A stretch of 33,207 nt of DNA from Bacillota bacterium (GCA_016282255.1 JAEEKE010000138.1:1-33207); one strand, 5' to 3'. Positions 15,844-23,648 are shown, counted from the first letter of the stretch. Notes: a model not told the origin generated them from the letters alone. Program-made: numbers and translations.

Positions 15844-17151
15844 ATGAAAAGACGTTTACTTGCAGTTGCCATTGCTCTGCTGATGATCATCACGATCATT
15901 CCCGCCGTCCATTCCGAAAGTGTCGGAACATGCGAAGTACCTACAGGCTACAATGAGACCGATTACTATGCCGCGCTCGCTTTTCTAGAAACAGAAAATG
16001 AAAACGGAATTAAGAACGGAAAGCAAATAAGAGAAGATTATGATCCCGAAGATCCGGAAACATGGTGGTATATTGACGAAGATGAATTCATTTGGGGGTT
16101 TTATTGGTTTGACAACGGAAATGAGAAGATTTTGACGACGATAGACCTGTATCATATGGATGTTGTAGGTACTATTGATATGTCTCAATGCGTAAACCTT
16201 GACACATTCGTGGTCCTTTATACGCAGATTTCAGAGATCATAGTTCCGGATACCGTTCAACCGCTTACATTATCAGCTTCTTATAATACAATGCTATACA
16301 ATGTGGACACTTCAAGGTGCCTGTCAAATCTCGTAACTGTTTTTTTGCACGGAAACCCGAACATTATAAACCTAGATTTTTCGATGAATATGGGATTGAA
16401 CAGCTTGTATGCGGATAATAATGAAAACATGAGTAATCTTCTTCTTCCTAAAACTGAAGCGCTGCAGATGGTCGATTGCTACAACAGCAATCTATCTTCA
16501 CTTGATTTGTCGGGTTGCTCGCAATTAAGATTCCTGCAATGCCAGAATTGTTATTTGGAGGAACTCAACGTTTCAAATTGCCCGGTTTTGATGAATCTCA
16601 ATTGCAGTAACAACAAACTTACTGCGTTGGATATAAGTGCAAACAGCCTCCTTTTCTGCCTTGACTGCAGCGGGAATGAAATTGACGAATTGGATTTTTC
16701 GAACAACAATAATATACAAATCAACGGGATTATAGCTCAGGGCGACGGTTCGATCAGCTGCAAAACACTTCAGCCACCGTTTTTCTTCGAGAATGATATT
16801 ACATATACCGCTTATGCACAGCCCTGTTCGGGCGAAGAGTTTCTCGGTTGGTTTAGCGAAGACGGGGAAATGCTTTCAGCTGATACCGAATTTGATTACA
16901 GCGGTATTCTCGGACAAAACATTTTACTCATCGCTCGCTTCACCGGCGGTGAAGCGCCTGTTCTCCCCGGCGATGTCGACGGCAACGGGGAAGTGATGGT
17001 CTCCGACGCCATCATGGCGCTGCGCGCGGCAATGGGCATACTTGAGCTTTCCGATGAACAGTTCGAGGCTGCGGATATGAATGCGAACGGCAGCGTCGAG
17101 GTAGCCGACGCAGTAACTATACTGCGTGTTGCCATGGGCTTGATGGATTGA
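15844..17151 (+). CDS. Secreted leucine-rich-repeat protein with C-terminal type I dockerin
   Basis: A 435-residue exported protein. A signal peptide (MKRRLLAVAIALLMIITIIPA, cut near residue 24) is followed by an acidic, Trp/Tyr-rich region (30-100). About five to eight 21-residue leucine-rich repeats follow (roughly 100-290), with Cys in the LxCSxNxL positions. A segment at 318-366 resembles InlB-type or bacterial-repeat modules (YTAYAQP...FLGWFSEDG). A dockerin is at 375-433: two calcium loops, DVDGNGEVMVSD (377-388) and DMNANGSVEVAD (411-422), each followed by an AxxxLRxAMG helix. Dockerins plug enzymes and binding proteins into cohesins, so a scaffoldin-type partner is expected elsewhere. 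No catalytic domain is seen. The ATG has AAGGAGG. The first 1.1 kb is AT-rich, while the dockerin part has the local GC-rich style. Confidence 0.9.
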   Translation: MKRRLLAVAIALLMIITIIPAVHSESVGTCEVPTGYNETDYYAALAFLETENENGIKNGKQIREDYDPEDPETWWYIDEDEFIWGFYWFDNGNEKILTTIDLYHMDVVGTIDMSQCVNLDTFVVLYTQISEIIVPDTVQPLTLSASYNTMLYNVDTSRCLSNLVTVFLHGNPNIINLDFSMNMGLNSLYADNNENMSNLLLPKTEALQMVDCYNSNLSSLDLSGCSQLRFLQCQNCYLEELNVSNCPVLMNLNCSNNKLTALDISANSLLFCLDCSGNEIDELDFSNNNNIQINGIIAQGDGSISCKTLQPPFFFENDITYTAYAQPCSGEEFLGWFSEDGEMLSADTEFDYSGILGQNILLIARFTGGEAPVLPGDVDGNGEVMVSDAIMALRAAMGILELSDEQFEAADMNANGSVEVADAVTILRVAMGLMD

Positions 17152-17176
17152 TGCATGGATCTTCTCAATACCTTTC

Positions 17177-17214
17177 GCAAGGGGAGCGTTCCTTCGGGGC
17201 GCTCTTCTTGCTTT
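17177..17214 (+). terminator. Probable terminator of the LRR-dockerin gene
   Basis: A hairpin with GAGCG/CGCTC as the core stem and flanking GCAAG/CTTGC arms (17177-17211). It is followed by only TTTG, so termination may be partial. Confidence 0.55.
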
Positions 17215-17242
17215 GTACTATCTGCCTGCAATCAAAAAGCGC

Positions 17243-17270
17243 TTGCATAAGCGGCGTTTTATGGTATAAT
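17243..17270 (+). promoter_or_regulatory. Promoter of tldD-tldE
   Basis: TTGCAT (17243-17248), a 16-base spacer and TATAAT (17265-17270), with a TG extension at 17262-17263. The start codon of tldD follows 33 bases later. Confidence 0.75.
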
Positions 17271-17302
17271 GATTTTGGAAAAAAATATATGGAGGTGTTA
17301 AC

Positions 17303-18694
17303 TTGATAAACAACAGGATCGTAAATGCCGTTCTGGACGAAGCGCTTCGTACCGGCGGTGATTTTTCGGAGCTGTATCTTCAGGATACCGAATCCAATTC
17401 CCTGTCGATGATCGACGGCAAGGTCGAGAACGCGAATTTCTCGCGCAGGGTCGGCGCCGGCGTCCGCGTGCTTTCGGGCACGAGGAGCGCGTATGCCTAC
17501 ACAGCCGACACGAGCGAGGAAGCGCTGCTTTCGGCCGCAAAAGCCGCCGCGACTGCGCTCAAGGGCAGCAAGGAGCATTCCCCTAAGAGCATCTGCGTTG
17601 ACCGCGTCGGCAAGCCCTCGTGGAAGATACCGTTCAGCGGCATCAACAATCAGCAGAGGATAGAGCTTCTGCGCGAGGGCACGCTCAGCGCCAGGGAATA
17701 CTCAAGCGAGATAACGCAGGTCGTGGCCACGATCATAGACTGCACCCACAGGATAGCGGTCTACAACAGCGAGGGCGTGCACGCTTCCGACGTCCGCCCG
17801 CGCACCAGGCTCGCGATCCAGGCCGTCGCTATGGCAAACGGAGAAGCGCAGACCGGCGGCGTTTCCCCCGGCTACGGCATGGGCTTTGAGGCCTACCGTA
17901 CGCTTATCGATCCCAAGGACGTTGGTTTCAATGCGGCCAAGACCGCTGTGACCATGCTTCACGCGCCCGAGTGCCCGGCCGGCACCGTGCCCGTCGTAAT
18001 CGACGGCGGCTTCGGCGGCGTCATCCTGCACGAGGCCTGCGTCCACGGCCTCGAGGCAACGAGCGTTGGCAGGGGCAATTCCGTCTTCTGCGGCAAGCTC
18101 GGCCAGCAGATCGCAAGCCCGATCGTCAACGCGGTCGACGACGGCACGCTCGAGGGCGAATGGGGCACCGTTCATTTCGACGACGAGGGCAATCCCTCGC
18201 AGTGCAACCGCCTGATCGAAAACGGTATCCTCAAGACCTATCTCGTCGATATCCTCGGCTCAAGGCTGATGGATCATCCGGTCACTGGCAGCGGCAGGCG
18301 CCAGGATTATACGTTCGCGCCCACCTCGCGTATGACGAACACCTTCTTCGCGCCCGGCAATGACGACGAGGAGGAGATGATCCGCACGATGGGCGAGGGC
18401 CTGTTCGCCGCCAAAATGGGCGGCGGCAGTGTCAACCCGCTGACGGGCGAATTCAACTTCGCGGTCAGCGAAGGCTACTGGGTCAGGGACGGAAAGATCC
18501 TTTGCCCGGTCCGCGGCGCGACGCTTATCGGCAAGGGCGCCGACGTGCTTATGAAGATCGACAGGATCGGCAAAAAGATGTGGATGGCGCCTGGTATGTG
18601 CGGCTCGCTTTCGGGCAGCATCCCGACCAACGTGGGCCAGCCCAGGATCCGCGTCAGCGAGATCGTCGTCGGCGGCAAAGGAGGTGCATTATAA
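17303..18694 (+). CDS. tldD: TldD metalloprotease subunit
   Basis: A 463-residue protein of the TldD/PmbA family. The metal-binding HExxxH motif is intact as HEACVH (243-248), and a conserved cysteine near the C-terminus (GMCGSLSGSIPTNVGQP) matches the expected third ligand. With TldE it forms a heterodimeric protease that cuts unfolded or modified peptides, as shown for microcin B17 and CcdA in E. coli. Its physiological substrate here is unknown, and I see no RiPP precursor nearby. The start is TTG at 17303 with GGAGG upstream. The stop TAA shares its last base with the ATG of tldE, so the two are translationally coupled. Confidence 0.94.
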   Translation: MINNRIVNAVLDEALRTGGDFSELYLQDTESNSLSMIDGKVENANFSRRVGAGVRVLSGTRSAYAYTADTSEEALLSAAKAAATALKGSKEHSPKSICVDRVGKPSWKIPFSGINNQQRIELLREGTLSAREYSSEITQVVATIIDCTHRIAVYNSEGVHASDVRPRTRLAIQAVAMANGEAQTGGVSPGYGMGFEAYRTLIDPKDVGFNAAKTAVTMLHAPECPAGTVPVVIDGGFGGVILHEACVHGLEATSVGRGNSVFCGKLGQQIASPIVNAVDDGTLEGEWGTVHFDDEGNPSQCNRLIENGILKTYLVDILGSRLMDHPVTGSGRRQDYTFAPTSRMTNTFFAPGNDDEEEMIRTMGEGLFAAKMGGGSVNPLTGEFNFAVSEGYWVRDGKILCPVRGATLIGKGADVLMKIDRIGKKMWMAPGMCGSLSGSIPTNVGQPRIRVSEIVVGGKGGAL

Positions 18695-20025
18695 TGACTT
18701 TTGAAGAATTCAAAAACGCACTGTTCGAGATCGCTCTTAAAAAGGGCTGCGAGGCTGCTGAAGTTTACGCGGCTTCGAGCGACGGCTTCTCCGTCAACGT
18801 GCTCAAGGGCGAGATCATCAAATACTCCGTCGAGCGGAACACCGGCCTGAACCTGCGCGTTCTATACTGCGGAAAGAGCGGTTATGCCTACACCGAGGTG
18901 TATGAAGATGCCGAATCTCTCGTCGATCACGCGATCGACAACGCCAAGGTCATCGAGAATACCGACGTCAACCCGATGCAGGGCAAATGCGATTATCCCG
19001 ATATCGAAAAGAAGCCCAATCCCATCGTCGATATGGCGGAGGATGAGAAGATCAATATCGCGCTCAACCTCGAAAGGGATACGCTCGGCTTCGACGACAG
19101 GGTAAACCGTATGGCCTTCTGTTCGGTGGACACCGGCGTATCGACCGAACATATCTACAACACTCTCGGACTTGCGGCCGACAGCACCGACAGGTATTCC
19201 TACGTCGTCGTTGCTCCTATCCTGCGTCAGGGCGAGGACGAGCACGAATCCTTCGCGTTCAAATTCGGTCCCGACATCATGCAGTATGATGAGATCATCA
19301 AGGAAGCCGTCGATAACGCCCTGATGCAGTTCAATGCAAAGACCGTGGATTCGGGCGAATACAGGATCCTGATCAGGAACGATGCGGCCGGCGATCTTCT
19401 CGCCGCGTTCTCTTCGATCTTCTCCGCAGAGCGGGTCCAGAAGGGGCTTTCGCTGCTAGCCGGAAAGCTCGGCGAGCCTATTGCAAGCCCCCTCGTCAGC
19501 ATCGTCGACGATCCTTTTGAAAAGGATAATCCGCGCGCTTTCGACGCAGAGGGCGTGCCGTCGGTGCTTACGACCGTCGTTGAGGGCGGCGTACTTAAGA
19601 GCTATCTTCACAATCTCAAGACGGCGCTCAAGGACGGCGTTGCATCGACCTCCAATGCCGGCAGGGGCGGTGTTTCCGCACCCGTCGACGTTGCTCCAAG
19701 CAATTTCTATATCTTAAAGGGCGAAAAGAGCTTTGCCGAGCTGACGGAAGAGCTTTCGAGCGGCCTCATCATCACCGAGCTGAGCGGCCTCCACGCGGGT
19801 CTCAATCCCGTTTCGGGCGATTTTTCGCTGATAGCGAAAGGCCTGCTCGTCGAGGGCGGAAGCATCATCCGCTCCGTCGACCAGATCACCGTCGCGGGCA
19901 ATTTCCTCGATCTGCTCAAGAACATCATCGGCGTCGGTTCCGACCTGCGCTTCGGCATCCCGGGCGGCAGCCGCATCGGCAGCCCGAGCCTGCTCATAGA
20001 AAAGCTGATCGTTTCCGGCAAATGA
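18694..20025 (+). CDS. tldE: TldE (PmbA) partner subunit of TldD
   Basis: A 443-residue TldD/PmbA-family protein. I place the start at the ATG at 18694, with AAAGGAGG just upstream inside tldD; an open frame extending to 18502 is only read-through of the tldD region. It shares the family architecture with tldD (N-terminal VEVYAASSDG and VNVLKGEI strands, C-terminal SGLHAGLNPVSGDFSL) but has no HExxxH, as expected for the metal-free subunit that forms the closed chamber with TldD. Cytosolic. A strong terminator follows 23 bases after the stop. Confidence 0.93.
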   Translation: MTFEEFKNALFEIALKKGCEAAEVYAASSDGFSVNVLKGEIIKYSVERNTGLNLRVLYCGKSGYAYTEVYEDAESLVDHAIDNAKVIENTDVNPMQGKCDYPDIEKKPNPIVDMAEDEKINIALNLERDTLGFDDRVNRMAFCSVDTGVSTEHIYNTLGLAADSTDRYSYVVVAPILRQGEDEHESFAFKFGPDIMQYDEIIKEAVDNALMQFNAKTVDSGEYRILIRNDAAGDLLAAFSSIFSAERVQKGLSLLAGKLGEPIASPLVSIVDDPFEKDNPRAFDAEGVPSVLTTVVEGGVLKSYLHNLKTALKDGVASTSNAGRGGVSAPVDVAPSNFYILKGEKSFAELTEELSSGLIITELSGLHAGLNPVSGDFSLIAKGLLVEGGSIIRSVDQITVAGNFLDLLKNIIGVGSDLRFGIPGGSRIGSPSLLIEKLIVSGK

Positions 20026-20048
20026 TCGGACTTCATCCAAAACGAAAC

Positions 20049-20078
20049 GGAGCCGCATATGCGGCTCCTGTTCTTTTG
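20049..20078. terminator. Bidirectional terminator between tldE and the UDP-sugar pyrophosphorylase gene
   Basis: A perfect 20-base palindrome, GGAGCCGCATATGCGGCTCC (20049-20068). It is followed on the plus strand by TGTTCTTTT, and on the minus strand by GTTTCGTTTT, so it can stop both convergent transcripts. Confidence 0.85.
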
Positions 20079-20085
20079 GGATTGA

Positions 20086-21306
20086 TCAAAGCTCAACGCC
20101 GTTGAGCTTCAGCAGCGCCCTCGCGCTCTCGACGGAATCTATGCCCGTCGGGTTCTTGATAGGCGCGAACTCTTTTTCACGCTCGACCTCGAACACCAGG
20201 CAGGAATCGAGCAGATGGATCATGTCGAGGATAAGCGTCTCATATTTGTATCCGTTCGGTTTCTCGGGCTTAACGTGATTCCCTTCTGGATCGAGGCAGG
20301 GGATCTTCTTTTCAACGACGTGCAGCGGCATCTTCGCGTTTACCAACTCATGAAGCTCCGGCACGTGGAAGAGATAGTTGAGGATAACGCCGAAATTGTA
20401 CGAGGGCTTGCCGTCCGGATTCTTTGCGTTCATCATCTCGTCGGTGAGCTCGTAGTATTCGACGACGGAAGGATGACCGTCCTCAAGGCAGATGACGCCG
20501 ACCCGCTCGTCCGGGGCGGCTTTTTTAATGACTTTCGCGCCGACGACGCAGCCTGCAAGCTTCGTCGCGCCGATGAACACGGGGTCGCAGATGCGCTGCA
20601 GCACGTTGTCCACAGCAAACACATTCAGCCATTCAATGCCGTTAGCCCTGACGATATCGAGCATCCCGCCCTTGGCCATCGAGGAATACCAGCCGCCGTT
20701 GCCGTTGGGAGAGGTGGAGAGCTTCCATTTCTCCTCAAGATAGACCTTTCCGGAGTAATCTGCCGCGGGCGCCATCTCCTGCCTGAAGAAGTGGACGAAC
20801 GATCCGTCGTAGCCGAAATAATCCTTTTCCTTAAGGAAGGATACGGTCGCTTCATGGTTCTTATCGCTCGTCATAACGAAAAGGTGGATGAAGCAGCCCG
20901 CCTTTTTAACGACGTCCATCAGGTTGTTGATCAGGCACTCGAAAATGAAGAGATCATGCGTGACGCCGATATTGTAGACGCCCTTTGGTCCGTCCGAGCC
21001 TAGCCTTGTGCCCATACCGCCCGCAAGCAGTACCGCGGCCGCCTTGCCGCTCCTGATCTCCTCGAGACCGGCCCGCTCGTATTCCTCGCGGCGAGCATTG
21101 ATCCGGTCGAGCTCGGTGCAGGGGATGGGGGAGATGACGCCGCGTGCCTCATCGGATTTGCCGACTCTGACAACGGAAAAATCGGTATCAAGGATCTGGC
21201 TGAGCAGCGCTTCCTTCTCCTCTTTGCTCAATTCGTGATAATACTTCAGCAGATGCTCCTGCCCGCATGCCTTGAGCTTTTCTAGTGCTTCAAAATACTT
21301 GAACAT
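20086..21306 (-). CDS. UTP-glucose-1-phosphate / UDP-N-acetylhexosamine pyrophosphorylase (UDPGP family)
   Basis: A 406-residue nucleotidyltransferase of the eukaryote-like UDPGP fold. The signature LLAGGMGTRLGSDGPKG lies at 93-109, and the N-terminal helical part (LKACGQEHLLKYYHEL) matches UDP-GlcNAc pyrophosphorylases. It makes a UDP-sugar from UTP and a sugar-1-phosphate; glucose versus N-acetylhexosamine cannot be fixed from sequence. I place the start at 21306 (MFKYFEAL), 13 bp after the lpd stop and preceded by GAGGCG; the frame continues to 21462 only inside lpd. It forms a two-gene unit with lpd, which gives no clear metabolic link. Confidence 0.88.
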   Translation of the reverse strand: MFKYFEALEKLKACGQEHLLKYYHELSKEEKEALLSQILDTDFSVVRVGKSDEARGVISPIPCTELDRINARREEYERAGLEEIRSGKAAAVLLAGGMGTRLGSDGPKGVYNIGVTHDLFIFECLINNLMDVVKKAGCFIHLFVMTSDKNHEATVSFLKEKDYFGYDGSFVHFFRQEMAPAADYSGKVYLEEKWKLSTSPNGNGGWYSSMAKGGMLDIVRANGIEWLNVFAVDNVLQRICDPVFIGATKLAGCVVGAKVIKKAAPDERVGVICLEDGHPSVVEYYELTDEMMNAKNPDGKPSYNFGVILNYLFHVPELHELVNAKMPLHVVEKKIPCLDPEGNHVKPEKPNGYKYETLILDMIHLLDSCLVFEVEREKEFAPIKNPTGIDSVESARALLKLNGVEL

Positions 21307-21319
21307 CGGCTTTCGCGCC

Positions 21320-22723
21320 TCACTTTCTTTTGGGCAGCGCATGGCAGCAGAGCCCTTCAAAATCATGCGCAGCCTCACAGATGGATTCGCATACGGTCGG
21401 GTGCGGATGTATGGTCTTCGAAACGTCCTCAACGGTGCCTCCGAGCTTAAGCACCGCCGCAAGCTCCGCGATCATATCCGTCGCGCGCGGCGCCATGATC
21501 TGCGCGCCGAGGAGCTTTCCGTCCGGCGCGGCAATGAGCTTTACGGTGCCCATAGCATCGCCCATGATCATCGCTCTGCCGTTGCCGGCAACGTTGAACG
21601 TGCCGAGCTTATACTCGATCTCCTGCGCCTTGCATTTATCCTCCGAAAGGCCGACGAACGCGATCTCGGGCGAAGTGTAGATGCAGGAGGGAACAATGCC
21701 GTAATCCATCTTCTCTTCGCCGACTTCGCAGGCATTGGCGGCAGCTATGAAGCCCTGAGCGGTGGCGACGTGCGCAAGCTGGATCTTGCCGGTTATGTCG
21801 CCGATGGCGTAGATATTGGGGATATTGGTCCTCATATGCTCGTCCACGACCACGAACGCACGGTTCATCTCGATGCCGACTCTGTCGAGCCCGATATCGG
21901 CCGTCATCGCCCTGCGGCCGACCGATACGACGCAGCATGCGCCTTCGGCCGTCTTCGCTTCGCCGTTCAGTTCATAATGGACCGTAACGGTATCGCCTCC
22001 GTCGATCGCGGTCACCTTCGCATTATTGATGACGCTGACCTTCTTTTTCTTAAGAACCCTCGAAAGGAGCTTGACTATATCCGCGTCGACTCCGGGCAGT
22101 ATCGAAGGCATCATCTCGATAACGGTAACGGGCTTGCCGAGAGAAGCGAACAAGGTCGCGAACTCTATGCCGATAACGCCTCCGCCGATGATGACGAAGC
22201 TCTCGGGAAGCTCGGTCATGGAAAGGATATCGTCGCTCGTCACGACGTTCTGCCCGTCGATGCCGGGGATCGGCGGCCTTGCGGGGGCGCTGCCGGTCGC
22301 GAGGATCAGCTTATCGAAGGTGAAGGTCTCTTCATTTCCTTCGTTGAAAACGGAAACGGTGTGCTCGTCGACTATCCTGCCGAAGCCCTTTATCACCTTA
22401 ACTCCATGCGCCTTCTCAAGCGAAGCTATGCCGCTGCGAAGCTTTGAAACGACGCCGTCCTTGTATTCGGCGAGCTTTGAAAAATCAAAGCTTATCTCAC
22501 CGGTATTCACGCCGCAGGCGGACGCGTTCTTCGCAGTCTCAAATACTTCCGCTCCGTGAAGCAGCGCCTTCGTGGGTATGCAGCCGCGGTTGAGGCAGGT
22601 GCCGCCCAGCTCACGTGCCTCGATAAGCGCAGTTTTCTTTCCGTACTGTGCGCAGCGGATCGCACATTCATAGCCGCCCGGACCTCCGCCGAGGACGATG
22701 ATATCGTAGTTGTATTCGCTCAT
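21320..22723 (-). CDS. lpdA: Dihydrolipoyl dehydrogenase
   Basis: A 467-residue pyridine nucleotide-disulfide oxidoreductase. Features are the FAD motif GGGPGGYECA (12-21), the redox disulfide GGTCLNRGCIPTK (C43 and C48), an NAD-binding GGGVIGIEFA motif, and the C-terminal active-site pair H441 and E446 in HPTVCE. All catalytic residues are present. It reoxidises dihydrolipoyl groups of 2-oxoacid dehydrogenases or the glycine cleavage system. No E1, E2 or glycine cleavage gene is in the window, and no lipoyl domain is fused, so its partner is elsewhere. The start has GGAAGG before the ATG. Confidence 0.95.
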   Translation of the reverse strand: MSEYNYDIIVLGGGPGGYECAIRCAQYGKKTALIEARELGGTCLNRGCIPTKALLHGAEVFETAKNASACGVNTGEISFDFSKLAEYKDGVVSKLRSGIASLEKAHGVKVIKGFGRIVDEHTVSVFNEGNEETFTFDKLILATGSAPARPPIPGIDGQNVVTSDDILSMTELPESFVIIGGGVIGIEFATLFASLGKPVTVIEMMPSILPGVDADIVKLLSRVLKKKKVSVINNAKVTAIDGGDTVTVHYELNGEAKTAEGACCVVSVGRRAMTADIGLDRVGIEMNRAFVVVDEHMRTNIPNIYAIGDITGKIQLAHVATAQGFIAAANACEVGEEKMDYGIVPSCIYTSPEIAFVGLSEDKCKAQEIEYKLGTFNVAGNGRAMIMGDAMGTVKLIAAPDGKLLGAQIMAPRATDMIAELAAVLKLGGTVEDVSKTIHPHPTVCESICEAAHDFEGLCCHALPKRK

Positions 22724-22756
22724 TGCTTTATCCTTCCCTGTGATTATTTGCGGAAC

Positions 22757-22769
22757 GGACGGACCGTCC
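22757..22769. promoter_or_regulatory. Palindrome in the lpdA leader
   Basis: GGACGG-A-CCGTCC, a perfect 6+1+6 palindrome, lies just after the predicted transcription start of lpdA. The position suits an operator, but no protein can be named. Confidence 0.45.
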
Positions 22770-22780
22770 CTAACGTTTAA

Positions 22781-22809
22781 ATGATACCATAACCGAACGC
22801 TTCTTTCAA
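22781..22809 (-). promoter_or_regulatory. Promoter of lpdA
   Basis: On the minus strand: TTGAAA (plus 22809-22804), a 17-base spacer ending in TGG, and TATCAT (plus 22786-22781). It is divergent from the tRNA promoter. Confidence 0.7.
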
Positions 22810-22851
22810 CATCAATTTGTGTTTTACGGCACAGGAAAGAGCTGCGACAGC

Positions 22852-22880
22852 TTGACTAATCCCGTCTCTGAGAATATAAT
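22852..22880 (+). promoter_or_regulatory. Promoter of tRNA-Leu
   Basis: TTGACT (22852-22857), a 17-base spacer and TATAAT (22875-22880). The tRNA begins 12 bases after the -10 box. Confidence 0.8.
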
Positions 22881-22891
22881 AGCTGTATCGT

Positions 22892-22974
22892 GCGGATGTG
22901 GTGGAACGGCATACACAGCGGACTTAAAATCCGCCGGCGAAAGCTTGGGGGTTCAAATCCCCCCATCCGCACCA
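22892..22974 (+). tRNA. tRNA-Leu (anticodon TAA), CCA encoded
   Basis: An 83-base cloverleaf. The acceptor stem pairs GCGGATG (22892-22898) with CATCCGC (22964-22970), then A and an encoded CCA (22972-22974). The anticodon stem GCGGA/TCCGC encloses the loop CTTAAAA with TAA at 22925-22927. A short class II variable arm with GGCGAAAGC is present. The T-arm is GGGGG-TTCAAAT-CCCCC (22947-22963). The T-loop side and the CCA end are both shared with the noncoding repeat array that follows. Confidence 0.95.
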
Positions 22975-23012
22975 AAATCAAGGGGGAGGCCCAGCCTCCC
23001 CCTTGATTTTGG
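22972..23012 (+). repeat. Perfect 19 bp inverted repeat beginning at the tRNA CCA end
   Basis: CCAAAATCAAGGGGGAGGC (22972-22990) pairs without mismatch with 22994-23012 around a CCA loop. The left arm starts with the CC of the tRNA's own CCA. The T-run lies inside the stem rather than after it, so this is not a textbook terminator, although the hairpin would cap the tRNA transcript. Confidence 0.85.
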
Positions 23013-23170
23013 TCCGTTGTTCATAGGGATTTGAAGGGCGTAGGAAAACGCGCCTGCGACGCGTTTTCCCGCCCCGGTTTCGAGCGGAGCGAAATGCGCC
23101 GCGGTTTCAGCGGCGCATGAGACTCATCGCGAGAAACCAAATCCCCCCATCAATCGCATTTTACAGCCCA
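22994..23170 (+). repeat. Structured noncoding repeat, copy 1
   Basis: The unit begins GCCTCCCCCT..GATTTTGG (22994-23012), then a closing stem GGGATTTG (23026-23033) that pairs exactly with CAAATCCC (23138-23145). Inside are two hairpins. Hairpin A is 23036-23074 (GGAAAACGCG with CGCGTTTTCC, flanked by GGGCG with CGCCC). Hairpin B is 23076-23138 (GGTTTC with GAAACC, inner ATGCGCCGC with GCGGCGCAT). No convincing coding frame is present. Confidence 0.85.
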
Positions 23171-23346
23171 GCCTCCCCCTCGATTTTGGTCCGTTGTTCA
23201 AAGGGATTTGAAGCCCGTCGCAAAAGGCCGCAGTGCGGCCTTTTGCAGGGCCGGTTTGCGAAGGCGCGCAGTGCGAAGCGGAGCGAGCGAGCACAAGTCG
23301 CATCTTCGCAAACCAAATCCCCCATTAAATCGCTTCACGCAGCTCA
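23171..23346 (+). repeat. Structured noncoding repeat, copy 2
   Basis: Same layout as copy 1, with the closing stem GGGATTTG (23203-23210) and CAAATCCC (23314-23321). Hairpin A (23213-23251) has GCAAAAGGCCGCA paired with TGCGGCCTTTTGC and outer GCCC with GGGC. Hairpin B (23253-23314) has GGTTTGCGAAG paired with CTTCGCAAACC and inner TGCGA with TCGCA. Several stem positions differ from copy 1 on both sides at once. Confidence 0.85.
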
Positions 23347-23510
23347 GCCTCCCCCTCGGTTTTGGTCCATTGTTCATAGGGATTTGAAGGGCGTAGGAAA
23401 ACGCGACTGCGACTCGTTTTTCCGCCCCGGTTTGCGAAGGCGTAGTGCGAAGTAAAATGTGCGAGCACAAATCGCATCTTCGCAAACCAAACCCCCTCAT
23501 TAATCTGCAG
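23347..23510 (+). repeat. Structured noncoding repeat, copy 3
   Basis: Left closing arm GGGATTTG (23379-23386); the right arm is decayed to CAAACCC (23488-23494). Hairpin A (23389-23427) resembles copy 1 with small mismatches. Hairpin B (23429-23488) resembles copy 2, with GGTTTGCGAAG and CTTCGCAAACC perfect, TGCGA with TCGCA, and a small inner TGTGC/GCACA hairpin. It looks like the oldest or least constrained copy at its closing stem. Confidence 0.82.
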
Positions 23511-23557
23511 CACGGTTTTTCTTCGTTTTCAGCGCTATGAATTCGGATCAAAACTCG

Positions 23558-23586
23558 TTGAAAACCATCATTTGAGATGATATAAT
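23558..23586 (+). promoter_or_regulatory. Promoter of the HEYGH membrane protein gene
   Basis: TTGAAA (23558-23563), a 17-base spacer and TATAAT (23581-23586), 62 bases before the start codon. Confidence 0.75.
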
Positions 23587-23648
23587 AATTCATATAAACG
23601 AAGTCACCTTTACGCGTGATATCTTCTGCCTTCCTTGGGAGGATCTCG

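Noticed and set aside
15650-17300. Whole integrated mobile element around the LRR-dockerin block
   Set aside because: AT-richness suggests transfer, but I see no integrase, transposase, direct repeats or tRNA target at its borders.
17303-20025. TldD/TldE as part of a RiPP biosynthesis cluster
   Set aside because: No short precursor gene, modification enzyme or dedicated exporter is nearby; the pair is common as a housekeeping protease.
21272-22447. 391-codon open frame antisense to lpdA
   Set aside because: lpdA is clearly the real gene; the antisense translation has no domain.
22954-23510. CRISPR array
   Set aside because: The repeats are ~175 bp, diverged and contiguous, with internal hairpins; there are no short identical repeats with unique spacers and no cas genes.
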